Notes: a model not told the origin generated them from the letters alone. Counted from the stretch's first letter, positions 24,892 through 37,670 are shown. The stretch: DNA of 64,000 bases from Stereum hirsutum FP-91666 SS1 (GCF_000264905.1 NW_006763142.1:1149047-1213046), one strand, 5' to 3'. Made by a program: numbers and translations.

Positions 24892-25725
24892 TCATAACTT
24901 CGCTTTCATCTTCCTCCAATGCTTCAATACGCTCAACAAACTAATGCACCCAACTTGCAATACCTCGTCACCCCTCTCCCAGTCCAACAAGTCTGCGTAA
25001 AAACCATTCAGCTCAATATCCCTGTGATGGTGACTCTCGTCCTCCTTTTTCTTTGTGAAGACTGTACCCTCAACGCTTCCCCTGAATACGTTCGCGGTGT
25101 GGTCGAAAGTCGCAGTGGGTAGGACGTACATCGACGCCCGGAAAGAAGGCGAGTTAGCGATGGCATCGGAGATGAGAGCGTGGGTTGTGGTTGGAGGACC
25201 ATTGGAAGGCGGGTGTTGTGGAGAGGGATAGACCATATCGAGGGCCGTTGCAGCACCGCAGAGAATGCGACCGACCGACGAGCAGTTTGTGAACCAGGCG
25301 TTGCGAAGACCTAACATAACGTCGGGACGCTTTGTTATGAAGCCTCTCGCTAGTCTGTTGCACAACGCCTGTGTGATGCCGCCGGAGGAAAACTCTGGTA
25401 AGATGCATACAAGCCCGAGATGGAGAACTGGATGAGAAAGCGAAGGGATGTCGAGGAGGACGCCGGAAAGAAAGGCGATCACGCGGTCAGAGTTGGAAGG
25501 ATCATAAGCGACGGTGATAAGCTTGTCGTCTAACCCGTCGTAGATAAGGCATTGGTATTGAGGTAGAAGTTTGGGAGAGGAAAGACCGAGAGATAGTGCA
25601 GCGACATGGCGGAGCTGGTCCACAAATAACTCGATCTTGCGACGAGACCAGTGAAGCCCGGGGCGCTCGTAGTAGGCTATGGTATAACGCGGTTTGGTGG
25701 AAATAACTTCTGTCTGAGAAGACAT
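24892..25725 (-). CDS. GNAT-like acyltransferase-fold protein
   Basis: A single uninterrupted frame of 277 codons from ATG 25725. The N-terminal half gives RPGLHWSRRKIELFVDQLRH and a strand pair (YQCLIYDGLDDKLITVAY). Next come a hydrophobic strand (VIAFLSGVLLDI) and LHLGLVCILPEFSSGGITQA followed by LCNRLARGF. This order resembles strand 4 and the acetyl-CoA loop of GNAT N-acetyltransferases, although the loop here reads SSGGIT rather than the usual Q/RxxGxG/A. The C-terminal part has HDRDIE-like charged sequence and FYADLLDWERGDEVLQVG. Such lineage-specific intronless proteins are common in mushrooms with no known substrate. The fold call is moderate and the activity unknown. Confidence 0.6.
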   Translation of the reverse strand: MSSQTEVISTKPRYTIAYYERPGLHWSRRKIELFVDQLRHVAALSLGLSSPKLLPQYQCLIYDGLDDKLITVAYDPSNSDRVIAFLSGVLLDIPSLSHPVLHLGLVCILPEFSSGGITQALCNRLARGFITKRPDVMLGLRNAWFTNCSSVGRILCGAATALDMVYPSPQHPPSNGPPTTTHALISDAIANSPSFRASMYVLPTATFDHTANVFRGSVEGTVFTKKKEDESHHHRDIELNGFYADLLDWERGDEVLQVGCISLLSVLKHWRKMKAKL

Positions 25726-27473
25726 CGGTGGTACCTGAGACGCACAAGCGGTAAGCAGCTCTTCAATGTGAGTGACAAAAATATGTTATGCATACGGTGT
25801 GTAAACTCTCGGTATAGAGAGAGAGAGAGGGCGTCGCGTCGAACAGCCCCCAAGGAATTCGTGAGAAGTATGGCTCGCTGGTGCTCATGTGCAGCTGGAT
25901 AGGTGTTCTCTCTCTTGAGAGCCAGGCATGCATCTGAGAAGTATCACCATTGCAGCTATTTGTATCAAAAACGGGGATCAACACGATACAGGCTAGGGGA
26001 TGACACCACAATACCTTATACGGGGCTATTAGCCGGAAGAGGACGGTGTATGAAGAGTGGTTCGAGTATCTCATTTCGTCCTGTACTCGAAGACGGTTCT
26101 AGGGGTACAGACAATTTATTGATAAATTCTCTTTGATGGTAGACAACTTGGGGTACTCATGTTTTTCGTGCAGGAGTGTTGCACCTCACTAAGAAAACCC
26201 AGTCGATAGAGTACTAATCATCGCCCATGAAGTCCAAAAAACACAGTCGTTTCATCGGGTATGCAATGTACCGCAGTGAAACAGCGTCGTCCCAGGTTGC
26301 ATCAGCTTCTCGTCCTGAGGACTGGCCGACTCGAGCGTGTACAGCGCATGGGACGAATTGATGTAGTTCTGATGAGGCTTACGCTCAACAGCAAAGGTTT
26401 CCGTTGAACACACGCACCTTTTCATCCAGAAAACGCTCTCAGGCTGAAGCGGCTAAGCAGTGCATCAACTTCCTGAGCTTCTGATATCCCGCTCTGTTCA
26501 GTGAGCTCTGCGCGCTGAGAGCAATCACGGGGCCACTTACAATGAGTTGAGACTGTAGTTCAGTTCAGAAGCGGGTTTAGGACGTCCATGTAGCCATGCT
26601 CACGAATATTTCAGTTCCGCATCACCTAGAACTGTTGTGGTATCAACAAGACGATACGAGTGAGCCAAATTCGAGCGAAGTAGCTGAACTTTAAGCTCCA
26701 TGATTTTCCCTCGGCGCCGGAAGAATCCGAAGCTCCGATTGAACCTGCACGAGTAACTCACAATTCGACCCTCGTTGTCAACTCGTTATACTTCAAATGT
26801 ACACCACTCCATATTTCTCTTCATCATCTCTCTCTAGCCTCCTTCCCGCCTCTTTCCGCCACCACTAATCGTAGTCTTTTCGTACAGCTTGGCTTGGTGA
26901 TGATGCATGGACTATCTATTCAGTAACATCACTGTTACTGAACCCTGTCGATTGATATCTATTTCACCCGTCAAGGGGAGTATTGGGGCCCCTTGACATG
27001 GGCTTTACGGGCTTCTACTTCCGGGTGCGCCATGTGCGCCACATCTATATCTGTCGCTTTTCTCAAGATATTGTATACGAATGAAATTGGTTGAGCTCTC
27101 AGCTCTGTAGAAAGTTGGCGTTGTTCGGCCCGGCTTCTCGTCACTTTATGTCGTAGAGGTTGACCATATCAACCGCCTCGCGATGCATCGTCAGTACTAT
27201 GAGAAGCAGTCCGAGGAACAAAATGACTGGACTTCTGAAAATGGCAGTTATCGCGATCACTGGCGCCTACGGGCTGCTGTTGTCCGAGACTTCCTTGATC
27301 AACCGTTCTCCGATGATCTTTTCATAGGTTATTTATCTACTTCGCACTGTGGGACGATTCTCAGGACCTGCATTTCGAGGCGCCGGTCAGACGTCTCTAA
27401 TCTTCTGGGTGTTGTCTCGAACAGATTGCGTTTCCTAGCCCTGTTCACCCTCTGCCACCGATTTTCGAGAACG
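25726..27473. other. 1.7-kb intergenic region
   Basis: Divergent promoters of the GNAT-like gene and the FLVCR-like transporter. A short GA run (AGAGAGAGAGAG) lies near 25817. An open frame upstream at 27183 runs in phase into the transporter start but is low in homology and is taken as leader. No transposon ends or RNA genes were seen. Confidence 0.45.
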
Positions 27474-29557
27474 ATGGACGCTGGAGCAATAGAATACAAG
27501 TTGTACAAAACACGCTTTGCCGGTCTCTTTGGCATCGTACGTCTATTCCTTGTCTTTTTCCATCCATCATAGTAGCTGATGACCCTGGTCTTGGTAGTTT
27601 GTCCTGTCGCTTACATCGCAGATGGCTTGGTCATGGCTGGGCCCCATCGCTAATGATGGTATGTGTCTCAACTTGAACATGTCTCTCTGAGGTCTTAGGT
27701 TGAATCATACTTGTATAGTATCTCAAGACTTTGGGTTCACGCTAGACCAAATCAATTGGTTGAGCAACATCATAGCCTGGCTGCACATTCCCTTCACCGT
27801 CGCTGTCCCGATGATGGTTCAAAGATATGGAATCCGACGCTGTGTGAGTCTTATTGAATTTTATTTCATTACTTCGACTTACTGGTTCTTTCATCCCGGG
27901 AAGTGCGATGTTGGGGCATTGGGACTTCTTTTTTCAGCGTGGCTTCGATATGCTGGAACAAAAACATCTTCTAAGCAAGGATCCTATGCGCTTCTTATCA
28001 TTGGACAGGTATGATTATTTGCATCATTAGTGACTTTCTCACTGACTACAGGGCAGACTATCTCTGCGGTACCACAAACGATCTATCAGGTATTGGGTAC
28101 GAAATACTCGGAAACCTGGTTCGACAGCGGCGGAAGGACCATGTCAACCGCCATCCTCAGCCTAGGTGATACCATCCCATCTTCATACCCTCTCATATGG
28201 TGCTCATCTTGGTTGTTTCAGCAAACCCCCTTTCTGGTGTACTAGGACAGCTTCTCTCCCCGATAGCTAAGGATCCGCGAACATCAGTACGTGGCCCTAT
28301 GCTCTTTGAATGTTATCCCGGGTCAAACTGATGTATGTACTCTGAACTTTTGTAGATAATGATATTGACTATCATATCCACGGTCGCCTCTCCTCTGGCC
28401 CTCGCCGTTGGTAACAGCCCACCTACACCTCCAAGTATGCCGCTCTCCACTGCGACTGCAAATAATCACTGACCTTCGACTACAGCTTATGCGGCTTCCG
28501 TGTCTCAGCAATCTAACGAATCTATATTCTCATTTGCTCGCTCCTTGGTCAAACACGACCCATCAAGGACTTCCATGTCCATCAGCGAACGGAGAGACTT
28601 TCTCAGCTTGCTGCTCATATTCGGAGCCTTTGTCGGCGTGTACGTACCTCTTTACTATCCATCTCCTTTACTCTGTGGACTCATACAGTGTTGGCGGGAA
28701 ACATAGTACCAACACATTTTCAATTCTGTCCAATCAGTTTCTTGCGCCGGTCGGATACTCTTCGCTCATATCCGGCGCTTTAGGAGCCACTCTTTTAGGG
28801 TCTGGAATTATTGCCTCACTTGCATCCGCCCCTCTATACGACCGTATCTTCACCCGCCATCTTGGTCTTTCCATCCAAATTTCTTGTCCACTTGTAGCTG
28901 GCGCTTGGATTGGGCTCATCTTCGCCGGTATGTCAGTGTTTGCTATGCCATTCGGCGAGTGAACTGACAGTGGTACGCAAGTGAAACCTCATAACATAGG
29001 GGCTTTGTTTCCTTTGATGGCCGTCATTGGCTCCATATCTGTCACGCTGTTGCCGATAACTCTCGAGCTCGCAGTAGAGCTAACGAGGAACGCTGAAAGT
29101 TCAAGCGCCTTCTTGTGGCTTTTGTGAGTATGCGCCTTGCTGCCTGCGCACGTTCATCAGCTCATGTTGTCCTCGCGCATCTCCGTGTTTAGTGGGAATT
29201 TGTTTACATGTATCTTCATTCTTGGTGCGTATAAGCAGATTCTACGCAGTCGTAAAATCATGGGCTTACAGGCAATCTGTCAATTCCACAGTTGAATCCG
29301 CGCTTCGAGCTCCAACATCAACCATGCCACCTCTCAACATGAAGCATGCTCTGATCTTCCAAGCTGCAGTCGTCGCCAGCGTCGTCCCATTCTCAATTTT
29401 CTTTAAAGGGAAACAGGCTCGAAGGGAGAGGGACGAGGCGGAGGCTAAGAAAGCTGTGTTAGCGCTGGCTATCGTGGGGATGGAGGTAGAGCAGAAAGAA
29501 CATGAGAACGAAGCAGGTAACGCTGCTACCCCTGAAGACAAGGAGGCTTTGCCTTGA
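27474..29557 (+). CDS. MFS transporter, FLVCR-like
   Basis: A membrane transporter related to the FLVCR/DIRC2 branch of the major facilitator superfamily (choline, heme or other small solutes in animals). ATG 27474 is preferred because homology starts at MDAGAIEYKLYKTRFAGLFG; an in-phase ATG at 27183 is an alternative. Exons then give LTSQMAWSWLGPIANDVS, FGFTLDQINWLSNIIAWLHI, RYGIRRCCDVGALGLLFSAW, GQTISAVPQTIYQVLGTKYS and ETWFDSGGRTMSTAILSLAN. Next come PLSGVLGQLLSPIAKDP and a central loop rich in Ser. The second half has LSNQFLAPVGYSSLISGALG, ASLASAPLYDRIFTRHL and PITLELAVELTRNAESSSAF, then the cytosolic tail ending PEDKEALP. The WFxxxGRTMS and ELAVELTR motifs are family marks. About nine introns. 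The substrate is unknown. Confidence 0.85.
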
Positions 29558-31742
29558 AACATTTAGATCATGTACTTTCGTGGTTACTCTTTCGATGTCG
29601 GTGAACCAGCGCCACCATTGCTTACTGAATAGAATGATATGAAGCATCGAGGCCTTCTACACTGTGTATACCACATGGAGAGCAGTCAATATACTCACAC
29701 TCACCCGGCTCCGCCAAAGTTTGACCAGAGCGATCATTGTGCCGTAGGGCCGACGAGACTTCGAGGCTCCAACTTCAGCGCTCAGCCCGGGGCTAATTAA
29801 TTTACATGGTAAGATCCATCACTCATTGAAATAGAACGGAAAACAATCAACCGCTTCAGCCGTGACGATCAAGGCTATTCCGTATTTCGCGCGTCCAAAC
29901 GGAGAATGCTGACTTACCTATGTTGAGGACCCGGCTCAACTTACGCAAAACAATCAGATATCGCTCCAATAATTAGAGCAGAAAGACCAGGTGCCCGTGT
30001 CTCTCCTTACACCGGTGTTAGCGTTGGGCTGAGGTATCTGTCCCGAGAGCCGCGGGGAGCAGGAACTGAGGTGACTGACGAAGGAAGTGGGCAGAGAGCC
30101 TGAGAGGGCGACAAAAAAACTCGGAGGACGTCAGCACAGGTCTCAAGGCGTAAATGTCTTATTTTATCAATATTAGGCTGTGGAAACGCAGTCAACAATA
30201 ATTCTAACGACAAGGGGTTGTACTGTCTGTAGCTTCAAGGACAGAACGAGTCGCCGGTGTCGTTCACGCTCGGGCTGGTTCGGAAAATGCCGGCTCAGCC
30301 CGAGAAAACCTTCTGACTGCCAGCTCGTTGTCAGTCTGACTCGCATTTCCAGTCATCAGGCGTTCCCCTGAGGTTGTATCGATTTATTATTGTTTATAGG
30401 TTATGTGGTTTAGGTCTTCTGCTTGCCCTTTGTCTCTTCTACTCCATTATCAGTGCCTGAGCACCTTGATTCTTGAACGCCTGTCGCGTTGCCAGCCAAA
30501 CTTGGACTCAGAATCGAGGAGCAGTGAACTGCTACGTTTCTTTTCAACTTTCCGGCGTTCTAAAATCTCCCGTCGCTATCTCTGTGATGATTCACCCTAC
30601 GATTGGAGACGGCTCAAAAAGACCGTTGAACAGAGCCATCATCCACGGGCCACTGCCTGGTGGAATCTTGCCAGTGATCATCGCTCGGTGTAACACTACT
30701 CTCGGGTGAGTTATTCTCAGAACATTTCTGATGGGTGCTTATAATGCCGTTAATGTTAGAGAAACTGGCAATACAACCGTCTTTCATCAACATTGTAAGT
30801 AGGTTCTACTTTCCCCGACCTTCTCACGTTGCACCGCCGAGCTCTGATACGACTCAGAGGCTGGTCGGCCCGTCACAACGGCACTAGCTCTTTGCATAGC
30901 GCCGGATCCAGTTTTCTGTACGAGCAGAAATAAGAACAATACTATTCTGCACGCTCCGAACTCGTTCGGACAAAGGCAATACTTATGTGTTCTGTGGCGG
31001 TAGAATTTAATGGTGATTCGGTAGAGGATCCTGTGTTGTGTTGTTACTCGCGGTACGTGTCCTCTTCTCTGTCCTCGGTTCTTGCTCTGTTATACTCTGG
31101 GTCGAGATACGATAGGAACGCACCGCTCAATTCATGGACAATAATCCCACAAAAGGTCAGTTCGTCCCCCTTTTGCCCGCTGAAACCCATCATCATCAGA
31201 ATCTGATACGTTTGAACTTGCGTAACAGTGAATGACAATGAGGGCGATCAGCTATTTTCTATCAATGCTTCTTCATCTACTGTACTTCAAGATCAAGACT
31301 CGTGAGCCTGCCACATGTGGCGATTGAGGCGCCAGCTTGACTGTAGTATTTCCCGGTCGATATAAACACCAGGTGACGTATCTATTTATCGACAAAGAAG
31401 CTGATGTTGTGAACTGTTGAGATTTGAACGCGCGAAATCAACTCTCTGCATCAGTGACAGAATCGTTCTCCGCGTTCATACTCTCGCTGAGCCACTCTAT
31501 TAGACGGATATTTTGCCAGCAGTACCGGCGCGAAGCAACGTCGTGTCTCCGTGGAGCTTAGACAAAGCTCAAATCACGTCGGGTGAGCCTGGCAGCAGTA
31601 GAGAGAATCTCACGCAATCCCACGACTGTTGTATATGCTCAACGTCTCGCATCGGTATAAGTAAACAACGAGGACAGATCGATACTCCGTTACCTCACCG
31701 GCGCAACCACACATCCAGAGTGATTACGAGAAATCGGTGACC
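29558..31742. other. 2.2-kb region without a resolved gene
   Basis: Open plus-strand segments occur at 30473-30709 (NRAIIHGPLPGGILPVIIA before a GTGAGT donor) and about 30860-30980 (RPVTTALALCIAPDPVF after a CAG acceptor). They may be exons of an unrecognised or decayed gene, but I cannot join them convincingly. A weak tRNA-like A-box/B-box pair near 31410-31500 (minus) does not fold. The right end is the promoter of the DUF6534 gene. Confidence 0.3.
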
Positions 31743-33899
31743 ATGCCCTCCCTCATTCCACTCAATGACACGTTGGGTGCCAGTTTCATCGGGGTCGTTT
31801 TCTCGAGCGTGTATGCGGTTTTATGTCGATTTACACGATAACTAAAGGAGCACTCACGGAATGATAACTCCCCGATTTCCAGGGTATTCGGCATAACATG
31901 TCTCCAAGCCTATATGTACTACACTCAACACTGTGGACGTGACAACCTAAGGCTCAAAATAATGGTAAGAGCCATTCATATCTCAACTTTCACAGTACTG
32001 ACCAAAAGGTGCTTTTTTTACAGGTCGGTTCCCTCCTGTGAGTTGTGCTGCCAATCTCTCTGCAGTATCGCTTCTCAACGCAGGATGGCATATCTAGCGC
32101 GCTGGATACACTACATCTTGCTTTTATTTGTGTGTTCATGTACCACTATACCGTAACGAACTTCGGGGACTATAAGGTCCTACTATTTGCCCACTGGTAA
32201 GCCATACCGTTCGATTCGATTCTGGAGGATGGTGTACCTTATCCTTTACCTGTTTCAGGAGTGTTCTGGTATGTTCCGCACCAAACAATCCTCGGGGGTG
32301 TATGTCTAACATCGTTTAATCTAGGTACAAGTACCCTTAGCGGTGAGCTCATCGTAATACTGTCCTTGTACTCCTAATCCCATACTAAATATGATCCAGC
32401 ATCTACTGAGCGTGATTATTCAGCTGTGAGTACTCATTTTCGTTGAGTCTCTCTTCAAGTCGCAGTCTTTCTCAATCCTAGACCGATTGTTTCAGATTCT
32501 TTGCCTGGAGAATATACCATAGTATGTATTCTACACTTCTGCCTTTATCTGCCTCTGATTTCCTGTGGATTATGATTCAGTTAGTAAGAAACGTCTCTGG
32601 ATCCCCTGTGCCATCGTATGTACGCTTTTACTACCTCGTGCCTCTGTTAATGATCATATACTTTCTCTTGAAGTTCGCTTTCTCCATAGCCCAGCTGCGT
32701 GAGTTGTTCCCTTCCATGTTGTCAGTTTAATTCTCAGAAAACTTTTCATTGCAGCGTGTTCAATAAGTGAGCCTATCGAACCATGCCTCATGTTAAAACA
32801 CTTAGCAATTCTCGATGGTCCTAGTGTATGCCATCAGGGCGTCAGTGGTTTCTTTGTAATGTCCGTACTTTTTTCGAACATGACGCTCAACGCACTTTCT
32901 TGGTCGCAGGTTTCAACTCAAGTTATTCACCAATGCTGGACAAATCGAAGTAGATTCCTGTCTTCAACTCCCTCTTCGCATCATGCCCAAATAAAGGTTC
33001 TCTGACCGTGACACTTCTCAATAGGCATGGTCCACAAGTGCCTTATCCCTCAATGCTGCCTGTGACGTACTTATTGCGGGATCAATGATGTTCTACTTAC
33101 GAAGGAGCAAGACCCTATTCTCAAGGTTCGTTATATACATGTATATCGAGTTAATGATATCCTAAATGTAGATGGCTACTGCTGTATCTCTATCCCTACT
33201 ATAGGACGAACCAGGTTATCACTCGCCTCATCACATACGCCTTGAATACTTGTAGGTTCTGCGCGGGTACGCCTTCGGGGTCGAGTACTGAACCGATATT
33301 TCGCATTCTTTAGGTCTTCTTACAACGTGTGTATGCTTGATCAACCCTCCCTTTCATGCATCCTGATTACCCGTTCGCAGCGTGTGTGGCATCGCATGTT
33401 TAATCACGGTAATTCCATGACGCTCATCTGGGGGGTACAGTATATAACACCGTCTTTCTTTTGAACAGTATATCGTCGCAGCAAGTGACTCTCTGGCCTT
33501 TATACCTTTCTTTTTCATGCTCCCTCGCGGTATGTGCTATCCTCTCGATAACCTGCGTCACTATGCTCACTAGTCTACTCCAGTGTATACTTGCTCCTTC
33601 ATCTCAACGTTCGTCAACTGCACATGCGTACTCTTCTATACACCTCTGTCCTGACAGATTCGTCACGGTCTAGGTTAAATACTCGCGGTAACATACGGCA
33701 AGACCTTATACCTAGTAGCGGGCTGATCACACTCTCCCATCTTGGAGACAGCCGCACCTTGGCGCACAGTTCGGACAATAGTCAGGGAGCAATGCACAGG
33801 AGTGACGCAGCTTGGTCGGACGACATGAGACTCGGACACTCCGATTACTCGGGAGTGATGGACATCGATGGCGTCAAGAAGGCAGGTGGGACTGTATGA
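31743..33899 (+). CDS. DUF6534 family seven-helix membrane protein
   Basis: A fungal integral membrane protein family, very expanded in Agaricomycetes and of unknown function, with a receptor-like seven-helix layout. It starts at ATG 31743: MPSLIPLNDTLGASFIGVVF. Then GITCLQAYMYYTQHCGRDNL, LDTLHLAFICVFMYHYTVTN and short exons (WSVLVQVPLA, HLLSVIIQLFFAWRIYH, KKRLWIPCAI). The late part has the family core: AWSTSALSLNAACDVLIAGS, MMFYLRRSKTLFSR, then TNQVITRLITYALNT, and the tail LNTRGNIRQDLIPSSG ending at TGA 33897-33899. About fifteen small exons. Several introns had to be inferred from family order. One in-frame TGA near 32037 is avoided only if the intron from 31965 runs to an acceptor just before GATGGC near 32083. 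A decaying copy is possible. Confidence 0.7.
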
Positions 33900-35388
33900 G
33901 ACCGAAGTATGCTCTGCGAGTGTACCATAAGCCACGGACACATGGTTGCCTACGGGCTTGTTTGTGCACCTATTTGGACCACAATCTGTTGGGTCTTTGT
34001 TTTGTTGTGACTGATTGTACCAATACTCCTTCGCTTTTTCCCTTCTCTTTCCAACTTTACTTTTCTCTCTTCTGGCCTGAACCGTTGTAGGGATGCCTGG
34101 TTTGCGCTGGTCGACATGACCGGGGATGTGATAATGTTGATACCATTGAGCTTGAAGTCTAAGCATTGAACAAATAGTCGGTTTATCGGTCTAACTTCCT
34201 CTCGGAGAGGACTTGAAAAAAATGTATGAGTCAAAATGCACACATACGTTGTTTGGTCTTGCGGGAAGAAACAGCTAAATGGGAGAAAGAACAAAGAGGT
34301 ACCGAGGATCGACGAACTTCGAAGTGGCCCTGGAAGGAACGAGAAAGGTGTCGACGAAATAGGCACGGTTGCCGCCAACACTTGGCCAACGCCGTGGCTC
34401 CTAGTCTCCCACAGGCAGACCTTGGTGTTGAAGATAGGGCGTTCAACGTGTCAAGGTCTGCTACGGAACGCGCCCCCGAGACCGTAGGTCGACCTTCGAG
34501 AACCAATATCGGTGTTAACGCCGCAAAATGAAATTCGGCAGGAGATGCCGGCTGTAGCGGTTACACCAGTTCTGTCGACTCTTGTCCTCAGATAAAGCTT
34601 ATTTATGACCGAGGATGATCATGTATCACTGTCATCTAAGATTTCTGAGAGATTTTTTAGCTACCAAACAATACAATACTTGTTGTGGGCTGCACAATCT
34701 CCAGATTCTCCCATTTCACTGGTGCCCGTTGAAGACACCCTGCATAGAAAGGTTCTATAAGCAATTAGGCCATAGTAGAAACACTCATAGCCTTTTTCCT
34801 CCCCAACAATCAGGCAGAGGAAGCCTGAAAAGAAATATAGATATATATTTGAGTGCCATATCAGGAACACGAGAGAGCGAAAATCAAATTGGGTTGGTGG
34901 GACGCGCGCTGATTGGTTTGCCCGCCTCCACATGGCGAAAACGTGGCTCGTAACGCCGAACCTCGACCTACGGTATCAACCCCTCCGACAGTACAAGACT
35001 AGTGGCTCCTCGATGATGACATTGTCCCAGAAAGGAAACCGGTGCTATATTGATTTCGTTACGGGGGCTGTGGGTTCAGTACTTTTCTTTCTGCTGCCGC
35101 CATCATCCACAGTACGTCTTTCATTCGCGTGTCTATAACATGCATTTCTTTCTCATATACTGACACAATTGTGGCGCGATCTAGGACGTATTACTATTCG
35201 CGACGTTGACCTGATCTTTACACCCTCTTCCGTCGCGTGTTGCGATCGTCCCTAATCCTCCTTTGCCGCCTCACGGTCTCCACCCTCAAACTCTTCGACA
35301 ACGCCTCTCTTCACTAGACCTAACCGGTACTGCACGCCATCTTTCTCTTACCGCACATCCCCCGTGACATCTTTTCCACAGACGAAGT
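33900..35388. other. 1.5-kb intergenic region
   Basis: Holds the 3' UTR of the membrane protein gene and the promoter of SEC14. The stretch 35270-35385 is C/T-rich, typical of a fungal leader. Both strands have short open frames (for example 33675-34166 minus) with no domain or splice pattern. Confidence 0.45.
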
Positions 35389-36580
35389 ATGTCTGCCGCC
35401 GAACCTGCCAACGCTCCCGCCAGCGCATCCCAGTTGCCCGCTGGTATCACCGATCCCAACTATAAGCCTCTTCCGGGTCGTCTCGGAAATCTTACGGTCC
35501 CCCAGCAACATGCTCTCGATACCCTCAAGAAAGAGTTGGAGGCGGAGGGCAAGTTTGTGCCGGAGAGGATGGACGATGCTTACCTTCTAAGGTGTGTAAT
35601 GGTCACGGTCTCTTATCATCGCGTCAGGTCGACTTGCATGGATCAATTCCAGATTTGTTCATTTTATTCTTTTATGTTGATTGCGCATACGATTCCATTC
35701 TGCTATCTATGTTATGATGGGCGGTTTGAACGTCGAGCCTCGGGTCTGACTTGTGTTCTATTTTTAGGTTCCTCCGTGCACGAAAATTCGACCTACCAAA
35801 AGCCAAGGCCATGCTCCTTGCTGCCGAACAGTGGAGGAAAGACTTTGGTGTAGATGATATCACCAGGTGCGTTCTCCATCTTTTTGGATGGACTGCTACC
35901 GAGGTACTAATCCATCCACAGCAACTTTGACTTCAAGGAGAAAGAGGAGGTCGACAAGTATTACCCCCAATACTATCACAAGATGGACAAGGTTTGTTTC
36001 TCGCTCTTTGTGTTTCTCTTTGCCTTGCCCAGTCTAATCGCTGCACCCTCAGGATGGCCGCCCGATCTACATCGAACGTCTCGGAAAGCTCGACATCAAG
36101 GCCCTTTATGCGCTCACCACCCAAGAACGTCAACTCCAACGCCTCGTCTTCGAATACGAGAAATTCCTCACCGAGCGTCTGCCCGCCTGCTCCGCTGCCA
36201 TCGGCCACCCCGTCGAAACCTCCTGCACGATCCTAGACCTCTACAACGTCTCCATGTCGAACTTCTACCGTGTCAAGGACTACGTCATGCAGGCCTCCAG
36301 CATCGGCCAGGAGCGCTACCCGGAGACGATGGGCAAGTTCTACATCATCAATGCACCGTGGGCGTTCAGCGCGGTCTGGGCCGTGATCAAGCCGTGGTTG
36401 GACGAGGTGACGGTGGCGAAGATCGATATCTTGGGCAGCGGGTACAAGGACAAGTTGTTGGCACAGATCCCGAAGGAGAACCTGCCTGTGGAATTTGGGG
36501 GTACTTGCCAGTGCCCTGGTGGGTGCAGTTTGAGCGATGCTGGACCGTGGTCAGAGTCGAAGGGTGCGCCGGCGGCTTGA
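35389..36580 (+). CDS. SEC14: Sec14-like phosphatidylinositol transfer protein
   Basis: Lipid transfer protein that exchanges phosphatidylinositol and phosphatidylcholine and supports Golgi secretion. Four exons from ATG 35389: a Pro/Ala-rich start, then PGRLGNLTVPQQHALDTLKK and RMDDAYLLR. The CRAL-TRIO N domain continues RFLRARKFDLPKAKAMLLAA, EQWRKDFGVDDIT, and FKEKEEVDKYYPQYYHKMDK. The lipid-binding domain has GRPIYIERLGKLDIKALYAL, TCTILDLYN-type strand (SCTILDLYNVSMSNFYRV), SIGQERYPETMGKFYIINAP, WAFSAVWAVIKPWLDEVTVA and KIDILGSGYKDKLLAQIPKE. It ends LPVEFGGTCQCPGGCSLSDA and a short tail before TGA at 36578. The full family length and the gate region are present. Confidence in the family is very high. 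Confidence 0.96.
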
Positions 36581-37670
36581 GGTGGACGGATAGAGATGAA
36601 TTGGTTTGGATTGTAGTATGTGGTTAGGAAGGATGAATAAAGCCGACGTCGAATAATATCTCGCACAATACATACGTATATACATTTGGTCCCTGGATTT
36701 TCACAATTCTCTTTTGATTGACTTGACAATCCTCTGGAGCCGAGCTATAGCAACTCGTTGATACTCGAAAACAGTGTCTCTCCACGGGGTATCCTCTCGA
36801 TATACCCGGTGGATTGAACCTGATTATGGGTTGTGGTGTTGGCGGTCCTGTTGCCCTACTCAAGGCGGGTAGAGGAATACCATTAATGTTGCAGATCCGA
36901 CGAGGAAGTAGCAGGCGCCACAATTACAGTGGCCCTACCGGGAGATCCCGGTTATGCCAAAACTTTCGATGTCCGGACTCCGGATATAAATTCTCCTGGT
37001 TACTGTTCGATCTACGACCTTGTTATTTCGAGCGTCGGCCATGCCTTGTACTCGCCATTCAGAGAGAACGACGGGAAGCAGCGATGATGGTAAGTATTCC
37101 GGATTGCCAGCAACGACTCCACGTGGCGCCCATGTGGCGTCAAAGCGGAAGCAAATTAAGCTTCAAAACCTACCACGTCATCGAACTTGTTCGGTACACC
37201 GTGATGGATTTTGACACTCACGAATATCCTGGTCTCTTTATCTTCGACGCGCTGCCATATCAAATTGGCAAAGTTTCCGTACCGACTCCCTACGAAAGCG
37301 TGGCTTCTCGGATGTTGTAGGAGGGCATGCCTGAGCGTGTTGTACCCATGATGTCATGAAGACTGCAACCCCAAGGTCAGAGAAGCACTTTTTCAGCTTT
37401 GAGCGTACTTTCTTCTTGTTCGTCTCATGACCTACGCCGGGATGTCCATCTTCACCTAATAATTACTTTTGCCAACATCGATAGCACTCCTGAGTCCTCT
37501 CAGTTGAAGCAGATCCTTACTATTATAAAGCTGCTGCGTCCAAACGCGATTTCAGCCGGAATTCCGACGCTTCCCCGCGTTATAGAAAGCCAGCAACTCT
37601 TCCCAGCTGATTCCTGTGATCCCACCACTAGCACACCGAGCTTCTCATCGCTGTGTTCTTCGTGACCGTC
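36581..37670. other. intergenic region with a possible FAD-enzyme relic
   Basis: About 1.1 kb. An open plus-strand frame at 36814-37320 begins with LIMGCGVGGPVALLKAGRG, which resembles the dinucleotide-binding start of flavin monooxygenases. The rest of the frame does not continue that family. It may be a short decayed fragment or chance. Otherwise this is the SEC14 3' UTR and the promoter of the next gene. Confidence 0.35.

Noticed and set aside
27183..27473. Upstream in-phase extension of the FLVCR-like transporter
   Set aside because: The added 97 residues are low in family similarity and homology begins at the ATG at 27474; treated as leader.
31410..31500. Minus-strand tRNA-like sequence with A-box (TGGCTCAGCGAG) and B-box-like (GCGTTCAAATC) words
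   Set aside because: The T-arm and D-arm do not pair and no acceptor stem can be drawn, so it is at most a decayed tRNA-derived fragment.
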